A DNA stretch of 64,000 bases from Casuarina equisetifolia. Lineage: Eukaryota > Streptophyta > Magnoliopsida > Fagales > Casuarinaceae. The DNA lies in the NCBI GenBank assembly GCA_028551475.1, contig CM052356.1, positions 29,725,884-29,789,883 on the forward strand, written 5' to 3'. Position numbers and translations under genes: made by a program. Of this stretch, positions 33,305-45,863 are shown piece after piece (within the stretch, counting starts at the first letter, position 1; each line of letters starts with the position of its first letter). The notes under the pieces were generated by a model that saw nothing but the letters and a program-made list of their open reading frames with translations, searched no databases and was not told the DNA's origin.

Positions 33305-36300
33305 TCATCTAAGCTCAAATATTGCACTTGGCAAATTCCAAAGCTCTTGTAAAAATTTATTACAATTTGTAAGCTTAACTCTTCTAGTAGATGAAATCTT
33401 GCTTCTCACATCCTTCTTGATTTTAACAATAATGGTTGAGTTTTCTAAACTTGTATTGCTGAATCTTCTTCTATTCCTTTCGCTCCAAATGTGATACAAT
33501 ATGGCCTTGAAAGATATACTAAGCAAAGTAGCTGCAAAGCTCTTCTTCTTAACAGTCTTGATCATCCAACATATTTCAGCTTTCCAGTGTTCAATTTTTT
33601 GAGTTAATCCATTCATGTCTAACAAAGCCTTCCAGATGTAGTTTGTGGACCTGCACTTAAAAAATAAATGTTCATGTGATTCTTCTTCTTGTTGGCAGAG
33701 GTTGCATTGTAGATCTACTGAACTATTCCATTTAGCCACCTGATCTACTGTGGATAGTTTGTCTCTTAAAATGATCCAACATATAAAATTATGTTTCGGT
33801 ACTCCTTCTTTCTAACCAAGTGTTACCCATTTGAAATCTTCTATGTTCTCTTTTAGTGTTACATAACTTTTGGCAATATTGTATTTTGAGTTCGTCACTA
33901 GTTGTGTGAGTTCACTTTTTACTTGTAAAATATTTCTAAAACTCCAAGCTAGTGATCCTTTCATCTCAACTTCTAATACATTCATTTCCTTCAAATTTTT
34001 TGTTATCATCCATTTAACCCATAAGGAGTTTGAATTGGGGTGCACAAGAGACCATAGGAGTTTTCCAATTGCCGCCTTATTCCAAGTGTGAATGTTTATC
34101 AAACCTAGTCCTCCAAAAATTTTAGGCCAGCAAACTTCTTTCCATGCCACTTTCGCTACATATCGTCCATTAGATTTACTTGTCCAAAGGAAAGTTCTAA
34201 TCCTTTTTTCAATTTCATAAATGGTCTGTTTTGGTAGTAGAAAAATTTGCATCCAATATGTTTGCAATGAAAATAGAATACTTTTTGCTAGTTGCAGTCT
34301 CCCCCCATAACTAATATGCTTAGACTCTCAACCTTCAATTCTTCTCAATATTTTTTTCTGTCAGGATAGTACAATCTAGGTTGGAGAGTCTTTTAGTAAT
34401 CAATGACACTCCTAAGTATTTTATGAGAAGTTGGCCTTCTTGGATAGGAATATGATCAAGTATTAGAACCTTTTCCTGTTCAGACAAGCCTGAAAAGAAA
34501 ATTTGACACTTCTCTGGATGCATCTTCAAACCTATTATATTTTCAAACTCTTGCATAGCATCTAGTAAACACAGTATGGACTCAATATCTCCATGAGCAA
34601 ACAAAAAGAGATTATCAGCAAAGCATAAATGAGTAATCTTTTCTTTGGCGTATTTCCAGTGAAATTTAAACCTTCCAAAAGATACTTTATTTTGTATAAT
34701 TTTGTTAAGAATCTCCATCACAATAACAAAAAGAAAAGGAGAGAGAGGGTCTCCTTGTCTAAGTCCCTTTGCCCCCTTAAAAAAACCTGTATGAGAGCCA
34801 TTGATGTTCACAGAATATCCCACAGTAGTGATGCAGCTTTCAATCAGCAATTTAAATTTGTCTGGGAACTTCAAAACTTTCAGAGTATTTAGGATTGCAT
34901 TCCAGTCTATTGAATCATATGCTTTCATAATATCAACCTTTATTGCCACCCTTTTCCCATGAATATCTTTGTGATAATTGTGCATTAACTCTTGACACAA
35001 CAAAATATTTTCCTTAATGTTCCTTCTTGGCACAAAAGCTGTCTGACAAGGATGTATGAAATGAGGCAAAGCTAAACTTAATCTTCCTACCACAATTTTT
35101 GATATGATCTTGTACAACACATTGCAACAAAATATTGGTCTAAAATCTTTCATATTGGTAGCATTAATTTTCTTAGGGACAAGAGAGATTACTGTTGAAT
35201 TTATGCTTCGCAGTAGCTGTTTCCTTTGAAAGAAAGCTATTACTACATTTTCTATGTCACTCCCTATAATACTTCATGCTTTCTTGAAGAAGAAGCTATT
35301 ATATCCATCAGGACCTGGAGCTTTGTAATCACCAAAAGTATTAAGAACCTTTTGTATATCTTCTCTTTGAACGTCTGCTATAAGACTTCTCTTTATCTCC
35401 TCTGGAATTTCCATAGGAAATAACTTTTTTAATCTTGTTTCTGATGGTTGAAGTTGGTTTGCCCTCCCTAGCAAGTTTTGATAGTAACTTAGAATTTTGT
35501 TCTTTATCATTACAGGATCTTTAGTAAGTTGCCCATCATCTAATTCCAACTTGACAATGTGGTTTTTTGCTCTCCTCTTCATCATGCTTCTGAAAAAGAC
35601 TTTACTACTACAATCTCCCTCTTTCAGCCAATTACTCCTTAATTTTTGCTTCAGAAGTATTTCTTCATGCTTGCTATGTATTAGTAACTTTTCTAACCAC
35701 TTCTTTTCTTTATTGCGCAATTGGGTATTTGAAGGGTCATCAAAGAGCTTTGCTTGTGCAATTTGTAGCTGCTTCCTTGCTACCTCTGTTTTCCTTGGTA
35801 GTTCTCCAAATCCCTCTCTATTTAGCTTTCTCAACTCTTTTTTTTCATTTCCTTCAACTTTATCATTATTCTGTACATTATAGTGACATCAACCCTTTGT
35901 TGTCAAATATTCTTCACTATTGTCATAAATTGGGGGTTGTCTGGCCAGAAGTTGAAAAATCTAAAAGTCTTTTTCTGACTTGGTCTATTATTGCCTACCT
36001 TGATAGTGCAAGGACTGTGATATGACAATCCAGAAGTACTAAATTCAATGAAGAAATCCATATTACTTTGCAACCATTTAGGGTTTACCAAACATCTATC
36101 CAATTTACTACCTTTAAACCTTATTCCTTTACCTTTGTTCATCCATGATAGGAGCGGTCCTACAAAGTTTGGTTCTATAAGTTCTGCATCACTTATGAAC
36201 TTGTTGAAATCTTCTATTCCTTCTATCTATCTACTAGCTACACTGACCCTCTCATTTAGATTTCTCACTGTATTAAAATCCCCTACTAGTAGCCATTGAG

Positions 36301-36697
36301 TATTCTTTTCATAACTGTTATAACATTGTATGAGGTTACTCCAAAGATCCTTTCGTTCATTTGTTGCATTTGCTGCATAGATGGTAGATAAGTACCATAC
36401 TTCATGTCCTTCTTCCACTTTACAATTCACTACTTGTTTAGAACTACTAAGCATTGTGATGTTAAGCTGTGGCTTTTTCCATATAATCCAAATCCTTCCA
36501 TTTTCATTATCTCTATAATTGTGGACAAACCCCCAATGGGGAAAAAGGGAATCTATCACCCATTGTGCTTTATCTTTTTTTATTTTGTGTTCTAATAGAA
36601 TGACAATGTCAGCTTTAGCATTCTTGATAACTTCTCGTACCTCCTTTTGTTTAGGACTTTTATTCAAGCCCCTGACATTCCATGAGAATATTATCAT
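33305..36697 (-). pseudogene. LINE ORF2, copy B
   Basis: Same endonuclease, reverse transcriptase (FADN) and zf-RVT pieces as 8863-12254. An A-run that is 7 long in copy A (9715-9721) is 8 long here (35838-35845) and in copy C. At 34328 this copy agrees with C against A (complement A where copy A has G at 11231). At 34811 it agrees with A against C. Confidence 0.85.
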
Positions 36698-38124
36698 TTG
36701 TCTAGGGGTACAATGTTTTCTCCTTCAACACCTTCAAGACCTACAATATCATTGCATCTTGCTTCATTTGGTTCTTGATGATTACTTATCAGCACACTAA
36801 ATCTATTACTGGTATTGTCCTTCTCACATGTATTCCTTTTAGGGCTCCTTTTGTTTCCCCTTCCATTCACACTTGCTTTATTGCTTTGTTCTAATTTGGC
36901 TTTTGGACTTGTGGTGGATTCAACTTCATGTGTTATTGAATTTACAATCTTTTCTCTTATATCCTCATGTCCTTGGTCCTCATGAACTTGATCTTCATTA
37001 CCTTTATCCAAATTTTTTTTATCCTCACATCCTTCATCATATTTCTCCGTCTAACTTAATGGCTTTTGTACTGGAACCCATATCTCTTTTTTCTTTATAA
37101 CATACTCCTTATGTCCAAAGTAATCACATTTCTTGCATATTTCAGGTAACCAACAATACTCCACTCCTACCTCAAAAATAGCATCATTTCCCATGTCAAT
37201 TTCAAATGAAGTTGGTAGAGAACACTTTGTATCTATTTCAACACATACTTTTGCATATGATATCCTTTGTCTATGTTTGGTAGCTTTATTCATGTATAGT
37301 GGCTTTCCAACAGCACTAGCTACATAGCTCATACCAATCTTATCCCATAGAGCATGTGGGACATTGTGCAACTTTATCCAAATTGGTATTGAAGTGATTT
37401 TTTCTTTTCGCAGTCTAATAGTGTTATGCCATTTTTGCAGAAACATTGGTTTTCCTACCACATTACAAACTCCAGCTTCTAATACTTCCTCCATCTTTTG
37501 TTTATCAGAAAATCTAAAGAAGAAGAAGCCACTGTCTGTTGCAGAAATATCTATTAAGCTTTGTTTTCCCCATTGTTTTTCTACAATTCCTTTTACTATA
37601 GACAATGGTAATTTTGAACCTAAAAAGAAACCCACAACACAATTTTTATAGAATTTACTTCCTTCTTCAATAACTTCCTTAGGAGGGGCAACTCTAATTT
37701 TCCCATCATTTAATACCGGTGATTGGTATTTCATATGAGCATTTTGTGTTAATCCTCCTACTACAACCTTACTCCAAGATTCATGTTTTCCTTTATGTTC
37801 AACACTCTCAAAGAAAATGTTGTTTGTCTCTTCTAGCCTATCATTTTTCTCCTTATTTCTTGTAGGCCCTTGGAATAAACTTTCTTGGATTTCTTGTTCA
37901 ATTCTCTCCTTGTCTTGTTGAGATAATACATTATCCTTGGTCATACTTCTTTTAGCCATGTTCCTATTTGCAAGGGTTATTCGTCCAGATTTCATTATTT
38001 TAACTTCAGTATCATTATTTTCTCCTAAAGATTTTCAACACTCTTCAAGTTTCCTTATTTTCCTTTTCTCTCTTTTCTCAAACTCAGCACTCTCTGGGTC
38101 TATCCTATAGAAATCCTTGACCAT
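36694..38124 (-). pseudogene. LINE ORF1, copy B
   Basis: Counterpart of 7436-8866. A Trp codon of copies A and C near residue 32 is TGA here, so the longest open part starts further in, at about 37995. Two other private changes alter Glu to Asp (NER to NDR) and Glu to Lys (FYE to FYK). The degenerate knuckle and the ATGA overlap with ORF2 are the same. Confidence 0.8.
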
Positions 38125-38792
38125 CAACAGTTACCAACTTAGTAATTAACTAATTTGATAGGTAGGATTTTGGTAAGATGTACCAAAAGTTCATAATCTA
38201 CTCAGTATATAGACCTAATAGATTTTGCCTTCTTCTACTGACAATCTACTTAAATCCCTTTAACTTAACTTAATAGAAACATGGCTTTTGGTAGGTATAT
38301 CCTTCTCTTATCACTCTAAAACAAATATCTTAACTAAGCAATCAATAAATTAAAACAAACTACGAATAACAAAATTCACACCTAACACTCACTACACCAA
38401 CTTCTACTTCTAAATTGCAAATCCAATATAAAAAATAAAAATAAAATAAAATTAAAAAATAGAAAAATAAAACACACATAAATAATACTCACTTCAGCCG
38501 AGTCTATTTTAATTATAATCTAATATGCAGGAATGTTTTTTTTTTTACACTTTTTTTTTTACACTTACATCCGAGCCTAATCTAGCGATCAGCCATCAGG
38601 ATCTTGTCTCCCGCTGACCTACTCTACCTCCTACTGCCTTCCGGCGACCACACGATGGGGATGCGATGTTGGGGAGCGTTGGGATCTGGGCACGACGGGG
38701 AGTCTGGGGACTGAGCCGGCGATTGGGGGGCCAAGGGACGAGGCGGTAGGGTGGGGAGGCGATGGGGGACGGGGGAACGATAGGGGGGGCGG

Positions 38793-39292
38793 NNNNNNNN
38801 NNNNNNNNNNNNNNNNNNNNNNNNNNNNNNNNNNNNNNNNNNNNNNNNNNNNNNNNNNNNNNNNNNNNNNNNNNNNNNNNNNNNNNNNNNNNNNNNNNNN
38901 NNNNNNNNNNNNNNNNNNNNNNNNNNNNNNNNNNNNNNNNNNNNNNNNNNNNNNNNNNNNNNNNNNNNNNNNNNNNNNNNNNNNNNNNNNNNNNNNNNNN
39001 NNNNNNNNNNNNNNNNNNNNNNNNNNNNNNNNNNNNNNNNNNNNNNNNNNNNNNNNNNNNNNNNNNNNNNNNNNNNNNNNNNNNNNNNNNNNNNNNNNNN
39101 NNNNNNNNNNNNNNNNNNNNNNNNNNNNNNNNNNNNNNNNNNNNNNNNNNNNNNNNNNNNNNNNNNNNNNNNNNNNNNNNNNNNNNNNNNNNNNNNNNNN
39201 NNNNNNNNNNNNNNNNNNNNNNNNNNNNNNNNNNNNNNNNNNNNNNNNNNNNNNNNNNNNNNNNNNNNNNNNNNNNNNNNNNNNNNNNNNNN
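38793..39292. other. Assembly gap of exactly 500 Ns
   Basis: The length is a round number, as used by scaffolding tools for gaps of unknown size. The left edge lies in the G-rich strand of the LINE 5' leader. The right edge starts in sequence equal to 5672 in copy A. Open frames that run across the Ns are meaningless. Confidence 0.99.
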
Positions 39293-41043
39293 TAGAGAAG
39301 TTCCCCACCAGTGATGAATGATTGTTTCTATGATGTATTTTACATGCAAGTTTTCGAGAAAATTTTTCTATTTTTGAGAATCACCCAATGAAATTGTTTG
39401 CAAGAAATGCCTCTTAGAACTAAGTGCCAAAGCAACTACCTTAAATGTGAATTTGAGCCATAATATGTAATTATGATTACAATATATTGCCTTATTTTGT
39501 ATTAATCTCTTTGTCCTCATTGTTATCAATTTTTATGCCATCTTATAGAAATTATAGAGAATAACTTATATATAACTTAAAACTATAAGATATTAAGTCG
39601 ATGAGCTCATTTTTTTCATAAATTATTTTTAAAATTTTTATATTTATCATGTAAGACTTAACAAATCATCTCCAATTTAACACAAAACACAATTTTTGTA
39701 GGAATCTTTATCTTTCAGCGAAAGGAAAGGAATGAAACCTAGATTTCTAATAGATGTCTTAGTAATATGAAATAAGAACTTTATATTTTTTATTCAACAA
39801 CAAAAGGTCACAAATCTTTCAATCCAAATTGCAAATATTTATGCCCATACTTTCAAATTCTCCAGTAGTTTTATTTTGAAGAAGCCCATCATTTTACTAA
39901 ACAAAAAAAAAATCATCATTTTTCTGGCAGAATCATCTTCTTCAAATATTGACATAAGAGCAAAAAGAATGTTAAAGTGACATGATAATCTAGCAAACCA
40001 GTCCATTCTAGAAGATACTTTTCTGGAATTCTGTGAATAAAACATCGATGAGTTGTTTGGGTACCACGGCGGTGCTCATTTTCTGGCCAAAGTAAGTCTT
40101 TCAAATACTTCCAGATAGCTTCTGGGATCTAAGGTACCGTGTCTTCGAAGAAATTAATCACTCGTAGAAATCAATCACATCCTCACAGACGCTGGATTCC
40201 AAACGCCAACTACTTGTCAACGAAGAGTTTTACGTGCTCATGTACTCCTTAAAGCATCAATCAAGATTTATAATAAAATTTCTAGCAAATCAGCGTTATG
40301 GATTTTCTATGAAACTATTTGTGTGCATTATCATCTATTCGAGACACACCGCACCCCCTGCTCAGCCCTTTCCCTGATCCCTCCGCCCCCCCTATCGTTC
40401 CCCCGTCCCCCATCGCCTCCCCACCCTACCGCCTCGTCCCTTGGCCCCCCAATCGCCGGCTCAGTCCCCAGACTCCCCGTCGTCCCAGATCCCAACGCTC
40501 CCCACATCGCATCCCCATCGTGTGGTCGCCGGAAGGCAGTAGGAGGTAGAGTAGGTCAGCGGGAGACAAGATCCTGATGGCTGATCGCCAGATCTCCTAG
40601 GCTCGGAGGTAAGTGTAAAAAAAAAAAGTGTAAAAAAAAAACATTTCTGCATATTAGATTATAATTAATAGACTCTGCTGAAGTGAGTGTTTTTCTGTGT
40701 GTTTTATTTTTCTATTTTTTATTTTATTTTATTTTTATTTTTTATATTGGATTTGCAATTTAGAAGTAGAAGTTGGTGTAGTGAGTTAGGTGTGAATTTT
40801 GTTTTCGTGGTTGTTTTGATTTATTGATTGCTTAGTTAAGATATTTGTTTTGGAGTGATAAGAGAAGGATATACCTACAAAAGCCATGTTTCTATTAAGT
40901 TAAGTTAAAGGGATTTAAGTAGATTGTCGGTAGAAGAAGGCAGAATCTATCAGGTCTATATACTGAGTAGATTATGAACTTTTGGTACATCTTACCAAAA
41001 TCCTGCCTATCAAATTAGTTAATTACTAAGTTGGTAACTGCTG

Positions 41044-42474
41044 ATGGTCAAGGATTTCAGAGGATAGACCCAGAGAGTGCTGAGTTTGAGAGAGAGAGAA
41101 AAGGAAAATAAGGAAACTTGAAGAGTGTTGGAAATCTTTAGGAGAAAATAATGATACAGAAGTTAAAATAATGAAATCTGGACGATAACCCTTGCAAATA
41201 GGAACATGGCTAAAGGAAGTATGACCAAGGATAATGTATTATCTCAACAAGACAAGGAGAGAATTGAACAAGAAATCCAAGAAAGTTTATTCCAAGGGCC
41301 TACAAGAAATAAGGAGAAAAATGAGAGGCTAGAAGAGACAAATAACATTATCTTTAAGGAGAGCTTTGAACATAAAGGAAAACATGAATCTTGGAGTAAG
41401 GTTGTAGTAGGAGGATTAGCACAAAATGCTCATATGAAATACCAGCCACCAGTATTAAATGATGGGAAAATTAGAGTTGCCCCTCCTAAGGAAGTTATTG
41501 AAGAAGGAAGTAAATTCTATGAAAATTGTGTTGTGGGTTTCTTTTTGGGTTCAAAATTACCATTTTCTGTAGTAAAAGGAATTGTAGAAAAGCAATGGGG
41601 AAAACAAAGCTTAATAGATATTTTTGCAACAGACAGTGGCTTCTTCTTTTTTAGATTTTCTGATAAACAAAAGATGGAGGAAGTATTAGAAGCTGGAGTT
41701 TGTAATGTGGTAGGAAAACCAATGTTTCTGCAAAAATGGCATAACACTATTAGACTGCGAAAAGAAAAAATCACTTCAATACCAATTTGGATAAAGTTGC
41801 ACAATGTCCCACATGCTCTATGGGATAAGATTGGTATGAGCTATGTAGCTAGTGCTGTTGGAAAGCCACTATACATGAATAAAGCTACCAAACATAGACA
41901 AAGGATATCATATGCAAAAGTATGTGTTGAAATAGATACAAAGTGTTCTCTACCAACTTCATTTGAAATTGACATGGGAAATGATGCTATTTTTGAGGTA
42001 GGAGTGGAGTATTGTTGGTTACCTGAAATATGCAAGAAATGTGATTACTTTGGACATAAGGAGTATGTTATAAAGAAAAAAGAGATATGGGTTCCAGTAC
42101 AAAAGCCATTAAGTTAGACGGAGAAATATGATGAAGGATGTGAGGATAAAAAAAATTTGGATAAAGGTAATGAAGATCAAGTTCATGAGGACCAAGGACA
42201 TGAGGATATAAGAGAAAAGATTGTAAATTCAATAACACATGAAGTTGAATCCACCACAAGTCCAAAAGCCAAATTAGAACAAAGCAATAAAGCAAGTGTG
42301 AATGGAAGGGGAAACAAAAGGAGCCCTAAAAGGAATACATGTGAGAAGGACAATACCAGTAATAGATTTAGTGTGCTGATAAGTAATCATCAAGAACCAA
42401 ATGAAGCAAGATGCAATGATATTGTAGGTCTTGAAGGTGTTGAAGGAGAAAACATTGTACCCCTAGACAAATGA
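41044..42474 (+). pseudogene. LINE ORF1, copy C
   Basis: The ATG at 41044 corresponds to 7436, but the frame is lost within about seven codons by a short deletion. The longest open part begins at 41206. It has DUF4283 and the same Ile-substituted zinc knuckle. Amino-acid differences from A (for example FATDS for SATDS, PFSVV for PLSIV) are concentrated in the first half. Confidence 0.8.
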
Positions 42475-45400
42475 TAATATTCTCATGGAATGTCAGGGGC
42501 TTGAATAAAAGTCCTAAACAAAAGGAGGTACGAGAAGTTATCAAGAATGCTAAAGCTGACATTGTCATTCTATTAGAACACAAAATAAAAAAAGATAAAG
42601 CACAATGGGTGATAGATTCCCTTTTTCCCCATTGGGGGTTTGTCCACAATTATAGAGATAATGAAAATGGAAGGATTTGGATTATATGGAAAAAGCCACA
42701 GCTTAACATCACAATGCTTAGTAGTTCTAAACAAGTAGTGAATTGTAAAGTGGAAGAAGGACATGAAGTATGGTACTTATCTACCATCTATGCAGCAAAT
42801 GCAACAAATGAACGAAAGGATCTTTGGAGTAACCTCATACAATGTTATAACAGTTATGAAAAGAATACTCAATGGCTACTAGTAGGGGATTTTAATACAG
42901 TGAGAAATCTAAATGAGAGGGTCAGTGTAGCTAGTAGATAGATAGAAGGAATAGAAGATTTCAACAAGTTCATAAGTGATGCAGAACTTATAGAACCAAA
43001 CTTTGTAGGACCGCTCCTATCATGGATGAACAAAGGTAAAGGAATAAGGTTTAAAGGTAGTAAATTGGATAGATGTTTGGTAAACCCTAAATGGTTGCAA
43101 AGTAATATGGATTTCTTCATTGAATTTAGTACTTCTGGATTGTCATATCACAGTCCTTGCACTATCAAGGTAGGCAATAATAGACCAAGTCAGAAAAAGA
43201 CTTTTAGATTTTTCAACTTCTGGCCAGACAACCCCCAATTTATGACAATAGTGAAGAATATTTGACAACAAAGGGTTGATGTCACTATAATGTACAGAAT
43301 AATGATAAAGTTGAAGGAAATGAAAAAAAAGAGTTGAGAAAGCTAAATAGAGAGGGATTTGGAGAACTACCAAGGAAAACAGAGGTAGCAAGGAAGCAGC
43401 TACAAATTGCACAAGCAAAGCTCTTTGATGACCCTTCAAATACCCAATTGCGCAATAAAGAAAAGAAGTGGTTAGAAAAGTTACTAATACATAGCAAGCA
43501 TGAAGAAATACTTCTGAAGCAAAAATTAAGGAGTAATTGGCTGAAAGAGGGAGATTGTAGTAGTAAAGTCTTTTTCAGAAGCATGATGAAGAGGAGAGCA
43601 AAAAACCACATTGTCAAGTTGGAATTAGATGATGGGCAACTTACTAAAGATCCTGTAATGATAAAGAACAAAATTCTAAGTTACTATCAAAACTTGCTAG
43701 GGAGGGCAAACCAACTTCAACCATCAGAAACAAGATTAAAAAAGTTATTTCCTATGGAAATTCCAGAGGAGATAAAGAGAAGTCTTATAGCAGACGTTCA
43801 AAGAGAAGATATACAAAAGGTTCTTAATACTTTTGGTGATTACAAAGCTCCAGGTCCTGATGGATATAATAGCTTCTTCTTCAAGAAAGCATGAAGTATT
43901 ATAGGGAGTGACATAGAAAATGTAGTAATAGCTTTCTTTCAAAGGAAACAGCTACTGCGAAGCATAAATTCAACAGTAATCTCTCTTGTCCCTAAGAAAA
44001 TTAATGCTACCAATATGAAAGATTTTAGACCAATATTTTGTTGCAATGTGTTGTACAAGATCATATCAAAAATTGTGGTAGGAAGATTAAGTTTAGCTTT
44101 GCCTCATTTCATACATCCTTGTCAGACAGCTTTTGTGCCAAGAAGGAACATTAAGGAAAATATTTTGTTGTGTCAAGAGTTAATGCACAATTATCACAAA
44201 GATATTCATGGGAAAAGGGTGGCAATAAAGGTTGATATTATGAAAGCATATGATTCAATAGACTGGAATGCAATCCTAAATACTCTGAAAGTTTTGAAGT
44301 TCCCAGACAAATTTAAATTGCTAATTGAAAGCTGCATCACTACTGTGGGATATTCTATGAACATCAATGGCTCTCATACAGGTTTTTTTAAGGGGGCAAA
44401 GGGACTTAGACAAGGAGACCCTCTCTCTCCTTTTCTTTTTGTTATTGTGATGGAGATTCTTAACAAAATTATACAAAATAAAGTATCTTTTGGAAGGTTT
44501 AAATTTCACTGGAAATACGCCAAAGAAAAGATTACTCATTTATGCTTTGCTGATAATCTCTTTTTGTTTGCTCATGGAGATATTGAGTCCATACTGTGTT
44601 TACTAGATGCTATGCAAGAGTTTGAAAATATAATAGGTTTGAAGATGCATCCAGAGAAGTGTCAAATTTTCTTTTCAGGCTTGTCTGAACAGGAAAAGGT
44701 TCTAATACTTGATCATATTCCTATCCAAGAAGGCCAACTTCTCATAAAATACTTAGGAGTGTCATTGATTACTAAAAGATTCTCCAACCTAGATTGTACT
44801 ATCCTGACAGAAAAAAATATTGAGAAGAATTGAAGGTTGAGAGTCTAAGCATATTAGTTATGGGGGGAGACTGCAACTAGCAAAAAGTATTCTATTTTCA
44901 TTGCAAACATATTGGATGCAAATTTTTCTACTACCAAAACAAACCATTTATGAAATTGAAAAAAGGATTAGAACTTTCCTTTGGACAAGTAAATCTAATG
45001 GACGATATGTAGCGAAAGTGGCATGGAAAGAAGTTTGCTGGCCTAAAATTTTTGGAGGACTAGGTTTGATAAACATTCACACTTGGAATAAGGCGGCAAT
45101 TGGAAAACTCCTATGGTCTCTTGTGCACCCCAATTCAAACTCCTTATGGGTTAAATGGATGATAACAAAAAATTTGAAGGAAAGGAATGTATTAGAAGTT
45201 GAGATGAAAGGATCACTAGCTTGGAGTTTTAGAAATATTTTACAAGTAAAAAGTGAACTCACACAACTAGTGACGAACTCAAAATACAATATTGCCAAAA
45301 GTTATGTAACACTAAAAGAGAACATAGAAGATTTCAAATGGGTAACACTTGTTTAGAAAGAAGGAGTATCGAAACATAATTTTATATGTTGGATCATTTT

Positions 45401-45863
45401 AAGAGACAAACTATCCACAGTAGATCAGGTGGCTAAATGGAATAGTTCAGTAGATCTACAATGCAACCTCTGCCAACAAGAAGAAGAATCACATGAACAT
45501 TTATTTTTTAAGTGCAGGTCCACAAACTACATCTGGAAGGCTTTGTTAGGCATGAATGGATTAACTCAAAAAATTGAACACTGGAAAGCTGAAATATGTT
45601 GGATGATCAAGACTGTTAAGAAGAAGAGCTTTGCAGCTACTTTGCTTAGTATATCTTTCAAGGCCATATTGTATCACATTTGGAGCGAAAGAAATAGAAG
45701 AAGATTCAGCAATACAAGTTTAAAAAACTCAACCATTATTGTTAAAATCAAGAAGGATGTGAGAAGCAAGATTTCATCTACTAGAAGAGTTAAGCTTACA
45801 AATTGTAATAAATTTTTACAAGAGCTTTGGAATTTGCCAAGTGCAATATTTGAGCTTAGATGA
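42471..45863 (+). pseudogene. LINE ORF2, copy C
   Basis: Same domains and lesions as 8863-12254, including FADN at about 44545. Private differences are few: Met for Val in GYSMNIN, Phe for Leu in TKRFSNL, Arg for Met in NLKERNV, Gly for Asp in LLGMNG. Confidence 0.85.

Larger units (their letters stand above)
22793..38792 (-). repeat. Copy B of the ~16 kb block, inverted
   Basis: Positions in A and B sum to 45559 from about 9725 to 21638, to 45560 from there back to the 5' part of the LINE, and to 45553 at the fold-back. Copy B is therefore the reverse complement of 6768-22760 with very few length changes. It ends at the run of Ns inside the LINE 5' leader. It contains genes 3 and 2, the large LINE and two L1 tails. 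It may be an assembly artefact. Confidence 0.92.
33214..38792 (-). mobile_element. Inactive L1 LINE, copy B, cut by the assembly gap
   Basis: Inverted counterpart of 6768-12345. The 3' target-site duplication is at 33214-33226 and the A-tail is read as a T-run from 33227. The 5'-most 39 bases of the element and its left duplication are missing because the contig ends at 38792. It shares the FADN motif and the main stops with copy A. Confidence 0.9.

Noticed and set aside
38624-39349. Long open frames on both strands across the Ns
   Set aside because: They exist only because undefined bases contain no stops. They are not genes.
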